A DNA stretch of 64,000 bases, taken from the NCBI RefSeq assembly GCF_016862195.1, contig NZ_BOMM01000032.1, forward strand, positions 46,447 through 110,446. Direction: 5' to 3'. The stretch's first letter is position 1. Each line of letters begins with the position of its first letter. The position numbers were made by a program, and so were the translations under genes. Source of the stretch: Paractinoplanes ferrugineus (lineage in GTDB: Bacteria; Actinomycetota; Actinomycetes; Mycobacteriales; Micromonosporaceae). The notes below the pieces were generated by a model. The model ran no database searches and was not told the DNA's origin. It saw only the letters and a list, made by a program, of their open reading frames with translations. This document shows, in pieces, positions 32,514 to 40,560 of this stretch.

Positions 32514-33154
32514 TGCACATCCAGGTCTGGTCCGACGTCGTCTGCCCGTGGTGCTACCTCGGCAAGATCCGCCTCGAGAAGGCGATCGCCTCCTTCGAGG
32601 GCGACGTGACCGTCACCTACCGGGCCTACCAGCTCGACCCGTCGCCGGTGCCGTGGCCCATGCCGATCAAGGAGGCGATGGCGGCCAAGGTCGGCGGCCG
32701 GGAGCGGGCCGAGGAGATGCTCGCCCACGTCACCTCGATCGCGGCCGGCGACGGCATCCGCCTCGACTACGACCGGGCGGTCGCGGCCAACACGTTCGAC
32801 AGCCACCGGCTGATCGCGTGGGCGGCCGGCCAGGAGCGGCAGGCCGACATGCTGGCGGCGCTCCAACGGGCCTACTTCGTCGACGGCGCCGACATCGGCT
32901 CGCGGCCGATCCTCGCCGCGGTGGCCGGCTCGATCGGCCTCGATCGCGACGCCGCGCTGGCCTACCTGAAGTCCGAGGCCGGCCGGGACGCGGTCGACAC
33001 CGACCTGGCCGAGGCCCGCGAGCTCGGCATCACCAGCGTCCCGAGTTTCGTGATCGACGGCAAATACGCGGTGCAGGGCGCCCAGGAGCCGGCCGCCCTG
33101 CTCGCCGCCCTGGAGGAGATCGCCCGCCGCGAAGCCGTCGACATCGATCGATGA
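32513..33154 (+). CDS. DsbA/FrnE-like thiol oxidoreductase
   Basis: 213 residues, thioredoxin fold with a helical insertion. The active site is WSDVVCPWCYLGK (CPWC at about residue 12). The cis-proline loop is ITSVPSFVIDGKYAVQGAQ. There is no signal peptide, so it is a cytoplasmic FrnE-type protein, possibly a disulfide isomerase or glutathione/mycothiol-S-transferase-like enzyme. The GTG start shares one base with the TAG stop of the SufE gene, so the two are coupled. Its stop codon directly abuts a parS-type sequence. Confidence 0.9.
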   Translation: MHIQVWSDVVCPWCYLGKIRLEKAIASFEGDVTVTYRAYQLDPSPVPWPMPIKEAMAAKVGGRERAEEMLAHVTSIAAGDGIRLDYDRAVAANTFDSHRLIAWAAGQERQADMLAALQRAYFVDGADIGSRPILAAVAGSIGLDRDAALAYLKSEAGRDAVDTDLAEARELGITSVPSFVIDGKYAVQGAQEPAALLAALEEIARREAVDIDR

Positions 33155-33170
33155 TGTTTCACGTGGAACG
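33155..33170. promoter_or_regulatory. parS-type site TGTTTCACGTGGAACG (outlying)
   Basis: Matches the parS consensus TGTTTCACGTGAAACA except for a G in the right half and the outer base. It starts on the base after the FrnE stop, 26 kb from parAB and 19 kb from oriC. ParB-bound sites spread around the origin are normal in actinomycetes. Confidence 0.8.
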
Positions 33171-33182
33171 AGATCGACACTC

Positions 33183-33731
33183 CTAGATCTGATTGGCCAG
33201 ACCCTCGATGACCTGAGCCCCGGGCAGGGCCCCGAGCGCCGGACCGGCCACCGCGATCTTGCTGTGCCGCACGCCGGAACCCACGATCACGTGTGGGGTG
33301 GCGGCGACCCGGCTGTCGACCAGGATGGGCCAGTCGGCGGGCAGGCCGATCGGGGTGATGCCGCCATATTCCATGCCGGTCAGGGCGACCGCGTCGGCCA
33401 TCGGGGCGAAACTGCATTTGCGCACGTCGAGGTGCTTACGGACGACGCCGTTGACGTCGGCTCGGGTGGTGGCCAGGACGATGCAGGCCGCGTACTTGGT
33501 GGCGCCGTCACGTTTGCCCGCCACGATCACGCAGTTGGCCGAGACCTCCAGCCCCACCTCGTACGCCGCGCAGAAGGCGGCGGTGTCGGCGAGGGTCGCG
33601 TCGATCGGGGCGACCAGCACCTGGTCGCCGTCGATCGGCGCCTCCACCGGCCACACCGCGAGCGCCTTGGCGACCGGCGCGGCCAGCAGGTCGGGGCGGG
33701 ACTGGGCGGGTTCGAGCTGCAGGGTTCCCAT
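33183..33731 (-). CDS. YbaK/EbsC-family aminoacyl-tRNA deacylase
   Basis: 182 residues with one YbaK domain. Landmarks are DATLADTAAFCAAYEV, the segment SANCVIVAGKRDGATKYAAC with the conserved lysine region, RKHLDVRKCSFAPMADAVAL and MEYGGITPIGLPADWPILVD. These proteins hydrolyse mischarged tRNAs (for example Cys- or Ala-tRNA-Pro) and complement ProRS; proS lies 1.5 kb away and also has an internal editing domain. The ATG at 33729-33731 is preferred; a GTG one codon earlier is possible. Specificity subclass cannot be fixed by eye. Confidence 0.88.
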   Translation of the reverse strand: MGTLQLEPAQSRPDLLAAPVAKALAVWPVEAPIDGDQVLVAPIDATLADTAAFCAAYEVGLEVSANCVIVAGKRDGATKYAACIVLATTRADVNGVVRKHLDVRKCSFAPMADAVALTGMEYGGITPIGLPADWPILVDSRVAATPHVIVGSGVRHSKIAVAGPALGALPGAQVIEGLANQI

Positions 33732-33749
33732 CACGCCCGCAATACTCGC

Positions 33750-34508
33750 TCAATACTTCTCGGCCAGGTAGCCCCGCCACGTCCGGGTCCCGGCCGGGGT
33801 CGCGTCGGTGGTCTGCCCGCCGGCCCGCATCGCCCGCGACATCTTGCCGGGGAAGCTGAGCCGCCAGATCGGCCGCCTCTTGCCGCGGGCGGCCAGCCAG
33901 GTGCGGGCCAGCTCGTCGAAGGTCAGCACCTGCGGTCCGGCGTACTCCGTCGTCTCGCCCGCGGCGGGCCGAGCGATCAGCTCGGCGATCCGGTCGGCCA
34001 CGTCCTCGACCGCCACCGGCTGGAGCTTCCACGCCGGGTCGACGAGCACCGGTCCGGCCTTGCCGAGCATCGACAGCATCGTCTCGGCGAAGTCGTGGAA
34101 CTGGGCGGCCCGCAGGATCGTGTACGGGACACCACTCGCCCGGACGACCTCCTCGGTGTCGAGTTTCGCTCGGTAGTAGGCGTACGGCACGCGATCGATG
34201 CCGTTGATCGACACGTAGAGCACGTGCCCGACACCGACCTTGCGGGCCGCCGCCAGCAGCAGCCGGGTGCCCTCGACGTCGGTCTGCCGCGGGCGGCCGG
34301 GCGACGAGGCGAGGTGCACGATCACGTCCACGTCGCGTACCGCCTCGTCCAGACCTTCGCCCGTCCGCAGATCGGCCGTCACCCAGCCGTCCCGCGCCGA
34401 GCGGGTCATCGGCCGCACCGCGTACCCCTGCTTGACCAACCGCGGGGTCACCGCGGATCCCAGCGTTCCGCTCGCCCCGGTGACCAACACCTTGATGTTC
34501 TCGCTCAT
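33750..34508 (-). CDS. NAD(P)-binding atypical SDR (NmrA/YwnB-like)
   Basis: 252 residues. Rossmann start VLVTGASGTLGSAVTPRLVK with the GxxGxxG motif. DVDVIVHLASSPGRP ends the third strand, and VLYVSINGIDRVPYAYYRAK shows a YxxxK-type arrangement. The C-terminal region (GPQVLTFDELARTWLAARGK) resembles NAD(P)H-binding epimerase-like proteins. Probably a cytoplasmic oxidoreductase or redox sensor of unknown substrate. ATG at 34506-34508. It follows, and is co-directional with, the YbaK gene (18 nt apart). Confidence 0.85.
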   Translation of the reverse strand: MSENIKVLVTGASGTLGSAVTPRLVKQGYAVRPMTRSARDGWVTADLRTGEGLDEAVRDVDVIVHLASSPGRPRQTDVEGTRLLLAAARKVGVGHVLYVSINGIDRVPYAYYRAKLDTEEVVRASGVPYTILRAAQFHDFAETMLSMLGKAGPVLVDPAWKLQPVAVEDVADRIAELIARPAAGETTEYAGPQVLTFDELARTWLAARGKRRPIWRLSFPGKMSRAMRAGGQTTDATPAGTRTWRGYLAEKY

Positions 34509-34601
34509 GCCAACGGGACGATCGGCGCATCGGGAAGGTGACGTGTCCCCGGTCACCCGAGATCCTCAGCCGGGACCGAATCTTGCCGACTCTCAACTGA
34601 T

Positions 34602-35060
34602 GTGGAAGAACGACGTGCAGGCCGCATCGGGACCGTGAGTGGTCTCGCCCTGCTCGGTGGCGGAACCGCGGTAGCGGCCGTCGCCGGGGGAGCCCATTCG
34701 GTCTTCGCGACCGTGCTGCTCGGCCTGCTTGCCCTTGGCGTCGGCCATTCCCTGCTGGTCGAGATCCGCCGGCAGGCCCACCGGCAGGTCCGCCGCTGGG
34801 CGCGCACCGACACGATCAACGCGGTCCTGCTCGGTTGCTGGGCCGAGCTCGCCCTGATCATGTCGATCCTCGAGGCCGGGCAGCCGACCCCGGTGCGCAT
34901 CGTCAACGCGGCGCTGGCCGCGGCGTACGGCGGAAGTTGCGTCTATTTCGTCCATGAGCGCAGGCGGATCATCCGGGCCCTGCCCCGCGTGCCCCGGCCG
35001 GCTCCGCCGGCCGAACCGGAGACCGAATCGGAGATCATCTCAGTGCGCGGCGCCGCCTAG
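34602..35060 (+). CDS. Hypothetical membrane protein, 152 residues
   Basis: No family recognised. Three hydrophobic stretches: about 12-50 in two blocks (VSGLALLGGGTAVAAVAGGA; FATVLLGLLALGVGHSLLVE), 72-92 (INAVLLGCWAELALIMSILE) and 100-116. The tail is basic then acidic (RRIIRALPRVPRP, PETESEIISV). The GTG at 34602 has no clear ribosome site; a GTG at 34635 would remove the basic N-terminus. It is 19 nt upstream of the lipoprotein gene in the same direction, so possibly co-transcribed. Confidence 0.55.
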   Translation: MEERRAGRIGTVSGLALLGGGTAVAAVAGGAHSVFATVLLGLLALGVGHSLLVEIRRQAHRQVRRWARTDTINAVLLGCWAELALIMSILEAGQPTPVRIVNAALAAAYGGSCVYFVHERRRIIRALPRVPRPAPPAEPETESEIISVRGAA

Positions 35061-35079
35061 GTTTGATCTACTGTCCGCC

Positions 35080-35748
35080 GTGCGTCGTCGATCTCTGCTC
35101 CTCATACCCGCGGCCGGTGTCCTGAGCGCCTGCACGTCACGTGCTGGCGGCATCCCGCCCTTCGCCGACACGCAGCGCGAGGCGGTCGCTGACGACTACC
35201 GCTGGTTCGAACCGGAGCCGGAGTTCGGGCAGGGCTACTGCTTCACCTGGGTGCGTGGCCGCACGCCGCCGCAGGTGATCGAGCAGCTCGGCGGCCAGGA
35301 GCTGGAGCGGATCAGCTGGCCGCAGCTGGTCGACTCCGGGGACGGCCAGCAGGGGCCGCTCTACCGTTATTTCATCGGCATCGCCCGGGTCGACGACTGG
35401 TCGCTGATCGTCGAGGACAACGGCGATCTGGGGGTGACCGACCAGCTCGTCGGCCCGCTGTCGGCCGGCACCACAGTGGTGGCGAACCACCGCGGCCCCG
35501 ACGGTCACGGCCGGTTCCTGCAGCTCGAGGACCAACGGGTGCTGCTCGATTTCGACCCGCGGGCGCCGAAGACCATCACGCCGGAAATGGCGGCTGCCGG
35601 TTTCGCCGCCGGGATCGACGGCGCGACGGCGATGGCGGCGACCCTTGCCCTGGCCGAACGGCTTACCGGCAAACTGATGAGCCGGCAGCTGCTCATCGAG
35701 CGAACCTACCTGCTGACCAGCGTGCCGCTGGATCGTAAGAATCAATAG
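35080..35748 (+). CDS. Putative lipoprotein, DUF6461-like
   Basis: 222 residues. A lipoprotein signal (MRRRSLLLIPAAGVLSAC) has the lipobox LSAC at residues 15-18. The mature part contains WFEPEPEFGQGYCFTWVRGR, IARVDDWSLIVEDNGDLG and VLLDFDPRAPKT, which look like the DUF6461 family (unknown function). The GTG at 35080 is chosen because the signal peptide starts there; the frame is open upstream but codes for an Arg-rich shadow of the previous gene. Lipoprotein call is firm; the DUF number is from recognition and less sure. Confidence 0.72.
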   Translation: MRRRSLLLIPAAGVLSACTSRAGGIPPFADTQREAVADDYRWFEPEPEFGQGYCFTWVRGRTPPQVIEQLGGQELERISWPQLVDSGDGQQGPLYRYFIGIARVDDWSLIVEDNGDLGVTDQLVGPLSAGTTVVANHRGPDGHGRFLQLEDQRVLLDFDPRAPKTITPEMAAAGFAAGIDGATAMAATLALAERLTGKLMSRQLLIERTYLLTSVPLDRKNQ

Positions 35749-35801
35749 CCGTTTGGTTGTTGCATGACCACCATCCTTACGGCCAATATCCACTCGTGAC
35801 G

Positions 35802-36338
35802 ATGCGCACCTCCGAGCTGCTCAGCATCGGTGAGGCCGCGATCCTGCTGCGTTCTTCGCGGCAGCACGTGGTCGACCTCTGCTCGCGCGGACTGCTGCCG
35901 TACGTTCCGGTCGGCCGGCAACCCCGGGTGCGCCGCTCGGACGTCGAGGCCCTGATCCGCCCCGCGCTGACCCGCGAGCAACTCGAGCAACTCTGGTTGC
36001 ACCAGGCGATCGCCGGAAAATTCGTGTCGAATCCCGACGCCCTGCTGGCCGCCGCCGAGATCAACCTGCGCCGGCTGCGTCGACTGCACCCCGAGGGCCG
36101 CGCATGGGAGTGGCTCGATCGCTGGCAGGTCGTGCTCGAGGGCGGCGCCGAGGCGGTGCTGGACGCCCTGACATCGTCCTCGGAATACGCGGTCGAGCTC
36201 CGCAGCACGTCACCGTTCGCCGGCATCCTGTCCGAGTCCGAACGCCGCACGGTGCTCACCGCCCTGGCCGAGAGCAGGCACGATCGGGCCCGGCCGATGC
36301 CGCAGGAGAAGCTCGAACGGGTCCTTCGGGCCGTGTGA
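35802..36338 (+). CDS. Excisionase/MerR-like helix-turn-helix protein
   Basis: 178 residues. A winged helix-turn-helix at about 4-50 reads LLSIGEAAILLRSSRQHVVD, then LPYVPVGRQPRVRRSDVEAL, as in DNA-binding excisionase-family proteins. The C-terminal 120 residues form a helical domain (AAEINLRRLRRLHPEGRAWE; EYAVELRSTSPFAGILSESE) typical of free-standing actinobacterial members rather than phage Xis. The ATG at 35802 is taken; a GTG at 35796 is equally good and neither has a strong ribosome site. No integrase or att site is seen nearby. Confidence 0.75.
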   Translation: MRTSELLSIGEAAILLRSSRQHVVDLCSRGLLPYVPVGRQPRVRRSDVEALIRPALTREQLEQLWLHQAIAGKFVSNPDALLAAAEINLRRLRRLHPEGRAWEWLDRWQVVLEGGAEAVLDALTSSSEYAVELRSTSPFAGILSESERRTVLTALAESRHDRARPMPQEKLERVLRAV

Positions 36339-36439
36339 GTCTTCCATCACAAACTTATAAAAGCATCTTATGAAGATGACTTCCCCGGGCGGATAGTGGA
36401 CCGGTTCAACCCCGGTCGCCACACCCCGGGAGGTCTCCG

Positions 36440-37732
36440 ATGGCGATCATCACCCCCCACTCCAACACCGCCATCAAGCTGGCCGGCCTGCTTCAAGCCG
36501 TGCTCCAGGTCCCGATGCCGGTGCGGATCCGCGCCTGGGACGGCTCGATGGCCGGCCCCAGCGACGCACCAGTCCTCATCATTCGCAACCGGCGGGCCCT
36601 GCGCCGCATCCTCTGGCGGCCCAACGAACTGGGCCTGGCCCGCGCGTACGTGGCCGGCGAGATCGACGTCGAAGGCGACCTCTACGACGTCCTGAACCGC
36701 CTCGCCGGGCTGCTCTGGCGCTCGCCTGACATCCGCGACCTGCCGTTCCACACCGTCGCCGGCGACCTGCTGCGGCTCGGCGTGCTCGGCACCCAGCCCA
36801 AGCCGCCACCCGAGGAGATGCAGGTCAGCGGCGGGCGGCACAGCCGCCACCGGGACCGGCAGGCGGTCAGCCAGCACTACGACGTGGGCAACGACTTCTA
36901 CCGGCTCGTGCTCGGCGAGAGCATGGTCTACTCCTGCGCCTACTGGACGTCCGACGACCCCGGTTACGGCCTCGCCGACGCGCAGCGCGACAAGCTCGAC
37001 CTGATCTGCCGCAAACTCGACCTCCAACCGGGCGAGCGCCTGCTCGACGTCGGCTGCGGCTGGGGGAGCCTGGCCATCCACGCGGCCCGCGAATACGGCG
37101 TCCGGGTCCTCGGCATCACGCTCTCCACCGAGCAGGCCGAATTCGCCCGCAAGCAGGTGGCCGACGCCGGTCTCGCCGACCGGGTGGAGATCCGCGTGCA
37201 GGACTACCGCGACCTCGACGACGGCCCGTTCGACGCGATCTCCAGCGTCGGCATGGCCGAGCACGTCGGCACCGCGCCCTACCTGGGATACGCGAAGATC
37301 CTGTTCACCCAGCTCAAGCCGGGTGGGCGACTGCTCAATCACCAGATCGCCCGGCTGCACCTGCCGCCTTCGGCGCCGCATCAGGCGCGCTCCTTCATCG
37401 ACGCCTACGTCTTCCCCGACGGTGAGTTGGCCCCGGTGGGCACAACGGTCACGCTCCTGGAGGAGGCCGGATTTGAGGTACGGGATGTGCACGCGCTCCG
37501 TGAGCACTACGCGAAGACGCTGCGCGCGTGGGTGGCCAACCTCGAGGCCGAGTGGCCCACCGCGGTGCGTCTGACCAGCCCGGGCCGGGCGCGGGTGTGG
37601 CGTCTCTACATGGCCGCCTCGGCTCTCGCCTTCGAGCAGGCCCAGATCGGCGTCAACCAGGTGCTCGCCGTGCGCACCCACCGCAACGGCGACGGTGAGA
37701 TGCCCGCCACACGAGCGGGGTACGCGGTCTGA
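36440..37732 (+). CDS. Cyclopropane-fatty-acyl-phospholipid synthase family methyltransferase
   Basis: SAM-dependent transfer of a methyl(ene) group to unsaturated acyl chains of membrane lipids. 430 residues. The N-terminal lipid-binding part has LARAYVAGEIDVEGDLYDVL. The core signature is QAVSQHYDVGNDFYRLVLGE, then MVYSCAYW. The SAM site is LLDVGCGWGSLAIHAA, and the late motif SFIDAYVFPDGELAPVG is followed by EHYAKTLRAWVANLE. The ATG at 36440 has GGGAGG 6 nt upstream. Single gene. The product could be a cyclopropane or a mid-chain methyl-branched lipid. Confidence 0.93.
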   Translation: MAIITPHSNTAIKLAGLLQAVLQVPMPVRIRAWDGSMAGPSDAPVLIIRNRRALRRILWRPNELGLARAYVAGEIDVEGDLYDVLNRLAGLLWRSPDIRDLPFHTVAGDLLRLGVLGTQPKPPPEEMQVSGGRHSRHRDRQAVSQHYDVGNDFYRLVLGESMVYSCAYWTSDDPGYGLADAQRDKLDLICRKLDLQPGERLLDVGCGWGSLAIHAAREYGVRVLGITLSTEQAEFARKQVADAGLADRVEIRVQDYRDLDDGPFDAISSVGMAEHVGTAPYLGYAKILFTQLKPGGRLLNHQIARLHLPPSAPHQARSFIDAYVFPDGELAPVGTTVTLLEEAGFEVRDVHALREHYAKTLRAWVANLEAEWPTAVRLTSPGRARVWRLYMAASALAFEQAQIGVNQVLAVRTHRNGDGEMPATRAGYAV

Positions 37733-37843
37733 CCGAAGTCCGCCGTGATGCTCGATCACCTGCATTGATGGGGCATCACGGCTCACCCGCGAGTGTCCAA
37801 TTCGGCCGGTGAGTTGCGGTATACCGCCCGATAAGTCGGCAAG

Positions 37844-37852
37844 TTATCCACA
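37844..37852 (+). promoter_or_regulatory. Isolated perfect DnaA box TTATCCACA
   Basis: Exact E. coli-type consensus DnaA box, 43 nt before the Nudix gene and about 14 kb from oriC. Could place that gene under DnaA or be a titration site. Confidence 0.5.
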
Positions 37853-37894
37853 GCCCCCGAGCGGCTTTGAGCTTGTCCGGTTAGCCTGCGACTC

Positions 37895-38293
37895 GTGAGC
37901 GAACGAAAACGGGCCGCCGCCGTGATCGTGCGTGACGGCCGAGTGCTGATGGTGCACGAGCGAAGCCGACGATCCGGTGGCGGTGAATGGTGGACCCTGC
38001 CGGGCGGTGGCATCGAACCGGGTGAGACCGCCGAGGAGGCCCTGCGCCGCGAGGTCTTCGAGGAGACGGGTCTGATCGTGAGCAAGGCCCGCCACATCCT
38101 CGAGATGCCCTATCCGTCGGGCATGACGTCGGTCTACGCGGTCACCGTGATCGAGGGCTCGGAGCCCCGCCTCGGCCACGACGACGGGGTCGGCCCCGAG
38201 CCGCTGGGCCTCGACTGGCTGCCGGCCCCCGAGCTCCCGACGGAGCATCAAGGCGTTCCGGTGCCACCACTGATCGTCGTTGTGCCCGCTTAG
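37895..38293 (+). CDS. Nudix hydrolase
   Basis: 132 residues, essentially one Nudix domain. The box is complete: GGGIEPGETAEEALRREVFEETGL (GX5EX7REUXEEXGU pattern, listed in two overlapping parts GGGIEPGETAEEALRR and REVFEETGL). It begins RAAAVIVRDGRVLMVHERSR. It probably sanitises oxidised or non-canonical nucleotides or hydrolyses a nucleotide sugar; substrate unknown. GTG at 37895. A perfect DnaA box lies just upstream. Confidence 0.9.
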   Translation: MSERKRAAAVIVRDGRVLMVHERSRRSGGGEWWTLPGGGIEPGETAEEALRREVFEETGLIVSKARHILEMPYPSGMTSVYAVTVIEGSEPRLGHDDGVGPEPLGLDWLPAPELPTEHQGVPVPPLIVVVPA

Positions 38294-38434
38294 CGGCCCT
38301 TTGTGACGACCGGACGACCGGAGAAGGACCGAACCGTCGCCGACTCGGTCCGATGGGCCCCGACCACCCTTGACACGTCTTCAGTAACCTCTGGCAGCGG
38401 TGGATGAAGATACTCAGGGGCAGGTGGGACAGGA

Positions 38435-39421
38435 GTGGCGGTCGGCATCCTTGGGACAGGTTCGTACGTCCCGCAGCGAGTTGTGACCAATGTGGACCTG
38501 AACCTCCTGGTCCCCGACGCGGACCCGGAATGGGTGGCGCGCAAGACCCTGATCGAGGCTCGTCGCTTCGCCGCCCCGCACGAGGCCGCCTCCGACCTGG
38601 CCGCCCAGGCCGCGCGTGCGGCTCTGGCCCAGGCCGGCGTGGCCGCCGCCGAGATCGACTACATCGTGCTCGCCACGTCGACCGGCGATTCCCCGCAGCC
38701 GCCCACGTCGAACCTGGTGCAGAACCGGATCGGCGCCAACCGAGCCGCCTGCTTCGACCTGAACGCGGTGTGCTCCGGCTGGATCTTCGCGCTGAGCGTG
38801 GCGAACGGGCTGGTGGCCGCCAACCCCGGCGCACTCGTCCTGGTGCTCGCCACCGACATCTATTCGCGCATCCTCGACTTCACCGACCGCCGCACAGCTG
38901 TCCTGTTCGGTGACGGCGCCGGTGCGGCGGTCGTGGGCGCGGTGCCCGACGGTTTCGGCATCATCGACCTCGACCTGCGGTCCCAGGGCGATTCGAGCGA
39001 CCTGATCTACGTCAAGGGCGGCGGCAGCCGGCACCCGTTGACCGCGGACCGCCTGGCGGCCGGCGACCAGTACTTCCGGATGAACGGCCGAGGCGTCCGG
39101 GACTTCGTCGCGGCCGAGGTCCCACCGGCCCTGGAGGCCCTGCTGACCAGGGCCGGCCTGAAGGCCACGGACGTCGACCACTTCGTCCCCCACCAGGCGA
39201 ACGGCATCATGCTCCAGGAGTTGGTGGCCGCCGCCGGCTTCGAGAACGCCCACACCCACCTGACGCTGCCGAACTACGGCAACATGGGCAGCGCCTCGGT
39301 GCCGGTCACGCTGGACCACGCAAACCGCTCCGGCGCCCTCAAGCGAGGCGATCTGCTCTTGCTGGCCGGCTTCGGCGGCGGCATGTCCATGGGCGCCGCC
39401 CTGATCCGCTGGAGCAACTAG
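38435..39421 (+). CDS. 3-oxoacyl-ACP synthase III family (FabH-like)
   Basis: Condenses an acyl-CoA with malonyl-ACP to start fatty acid or polyketide synthesis. 328 residues. The catalytic triad is complete: Cys in FDLNAVCSGWIFAL (about residue 110), His in DHFVPHQANG (about 252), Asn in LPNYGNMGSASVPV (about 282). The N-terminal GILGTGSYVPQRVVTN is typical. The GTG at 38435 directly follows GGACAGGA. No fab gene cluster adjoins it, so it may be a secondary KAS III with branched primer use. A terminator follows at 39438. Confidence 0.9.
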   Translation: MAVGILGTGSYVPQRVVTNVDLNLLVPDADPEWVARKTLIEARRFAAPHEAASDLAAQAARAALAQAGVAAAEIDYIVLATSTGDSPQPPTSNLVQNRIGANRAACFDLNAVCSGWIFALSVANGLVAANPGALVLVLATDIYSRILDFTDRRTAVLFGDGAGAAVVGAVPDGFGIIDLDLRSQGDSSDLIYVKGGGSRHPLTADRLAAGDQYFRMNGRGVRDFVAAEVPPALEALLTRAGLKATDVDHFVPHQANGIMLQELVAAAGFENAHTHLTLPNYGNMGSASVPVTLDHANRSGALKRGDLLLLAGFGGGMSMGAALIRWSN

Positions 39422-39437
39422 AGCTGAACAGCACACA

Positions 39438-39473
39438 GCCCCGGTCGCCGTCAGGCAGCCGGGGCAGTTTTTT
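39438..39473 (+). terminator. Intrinsic terminator after the fabH-like gene
   Basis: GCCCCGG and CCGGGGC arms with a 14-nt loop, then AG and TTTTTT. It starts 17 nt past the stop codon. Confidence 0.88.
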
Positions 39474-39485
39474 GCCCTCCACAGC

Positions 39486-39615
39486 TGTGGACAGCGAGAT
39501 CGCGCTCGGCAGGCCCACAATCCGCCGCCCACCCGACCGTTGTGCACAGGGTATGCACAGGGCTACCCACAGCATTCGGCGAGATGTCCACAGGTTGTCC
39601 CGAACCTTGTCCACC
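39486..39615. promoter_or_regulatory. Cluster of six DnaA-box-like 9-mers outside oriC
   Basis: TGTGGACAG (39486), TTGTGCACA (39540), TATGCACAG (39552), TACCCACAG (39564), ATGTCCACA (39584) and TTGTCCACC (39607) lie in an otherwise empty stretch. They resemble the boxes of the oriC region 12 kb away, though most have one or two mismatches. Possible DnaA-titrating or regulatory locus. Confidence 0.5.
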
Positions 39616-39743
39616 GTCACCTTTGACCAGGTCAGCGACATGCTCCGAAAACCGGCACCGGCAGTGACAAGGTCGTGGTGAGAGTCCCCCGCCGCCCTCG
39701 AGTCCAGACAACTTCCGGCACCGAGCAAGACCATAGGAGAGCA

Positions 39744-39902
39744 GTGGCAACAGTAGACCCCGACCCGGGGACCCAGCCGAGACCGACGACCGACGCCGAG
39801 CACCGGCCCTTCAGCCAACCGGCAGCGTGGATGCCGTGGCTGACCTTGACCGTCTCGATCGTCGTACCGATCGGTGTGGCGCTCATCAACAAGTTCATGT
39901 GA
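39744..39902 (+). CDS. Small single-pass membrane protein, 52 residues
   Basis: Short polar N-terminus (DPDPGTQPRPTTDAEHRPFS) then one C-terminal membrane helix (WLTLTVSIVVPIGVALINKF). The GTG at 39744 has AGGAG 4 nt upstream, which fixes this start over a longer open frame. It looks like a conserved-type actinobacterial small membrane protein but I cannot name a family. No partner is obvious. Confidence 0.6.
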   Translation: MATVDPDPGTQPRPTTDAEHRPFSQPAAWMPWLTLTVSIVVPIGVALINKFM

Positions 39903-40161
39903 CGTGCTGCGCCCGCTGACCTATCAAGTCGCCAAGCAGCAGCGGGTCACCGGCCGGCCGCGACCTCGCGAGAATGACGACTCCTGATGAGCGCGAGCCT
40001 GATCAAGTCGCATGGCGCGGCGCGCACTTCTTCGCGACGACGCTGATCACGAACCACGCTGGAGACCTACGTGGATTTCTGGCCCCGCCCGGGGCGTGCT
40101 GCGAGCCGCCACCGATCGACGCGGACCTTGCTGAGTGTTCCACACAGTTCAGAGCGATTTT

Positions 40162-40234
40162 TGTGGAGCCTAGGGGACTTGAACCCCTAACCCCCGCCTT
40201 GCAAAGGCGGTGCTCTGCCAGTTGAGCTAAGGCC
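40162..40234 (-). tRNA. tRNA-Ala (anticodon TGC)
   Basis: 73 nt. The acceptor stem GGGGCCT/AGGCTCC includes the G3-U70 pair that identifies alanine tRNAs. The anticodon stem-loop CGCCT TTGCAAG GCGGG has TGC. Discriminator A, no encoded CCA. The preceding 39903-40161 stretch shows no gene. Confidence 0.96.
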
Positions 40235-40253
40235 CCGACTTCCGGCGGTTCGA

Positions 40254-40382
40254 TTATCGCAGATCTGGCGCGGTGGTCGCCTCGTGCCAGAGGGCCCGCT
40301 CGTCGCTTGACGCTTTGACCTTCTTGACGACCAGGGCAGCAGCCCCAACGATGCCGGCAACAATCAGGAGCTTCTTGAGCAC
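40254..40382 (-). CDS. DLW-39-family small peptide
   Basis: 42 residues: a hydrophobic N-terminal helix (LKKLLIVAGIVGAAALVV) followed by KKVKASSDERALWHEAT. The conserved DLW triplet of the family appears here as ALW. The family is known in actinobacteria from this same position between gyrA and the tRNA-Ala gene; function unknown. The GTG at 40380-40382 has AGGGG about 8 nt upstream. A longer upstream frame is a shadow. Probably a membrane-associated peptide. Confidence 0.8.
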   Translation of the reverse strand: MLKKLLIVAGIVGAAALVVKKVKASSDERALWHEATTAPDLR

Positions 40383-40471
40383 AGCTGATCCCCTAACGAG
40401 AGGGCAGATAGGGCCTACACCGGACGATGGGTTGCTGCGTGACTTGAGCAGTGACGCAACCACCGCACCGC

Positions 40472-40511
40472 GGGGGTTTCCGGGGGCTTGGCCCCTGGAG
40501 CAGATATAACG
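40472..40511 (+). repeat. 40-bp dispersed repeat, copy 2
   Basis: Starts GGGGGTTTCCGGGGGCTTGG and ends GAGCAGATATAACG. 37 of 40 positions match the reverse complement of 2683-2722; the three differences are C/T changes, two of which keep the hairpin as G-U pairs. It lies between the DLW-39-like gene and tRNA-Ile. Confidence 0.75.
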
Positions 40512-40560
40512 GTTGACCCCGGCTCGCGCCTTCCGCGAGCGGGGGCCATCCAGTCAACCG

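Noticed and set aside
35802..36338. Excisionase-like gene as a trace of a prophage or integrative element
   Set aside because: No integrase, att repeat or phage gene lies nearby, and the protein has the C-terminal domain of chromosomal members.
39974..40225. 83-residue open frame ending EPRGLEPLTPALQRRC
   Set aside because: The C-terminal part is the antisense of tRNA-Ala, a well-known spurious peptide; no ribosome site.
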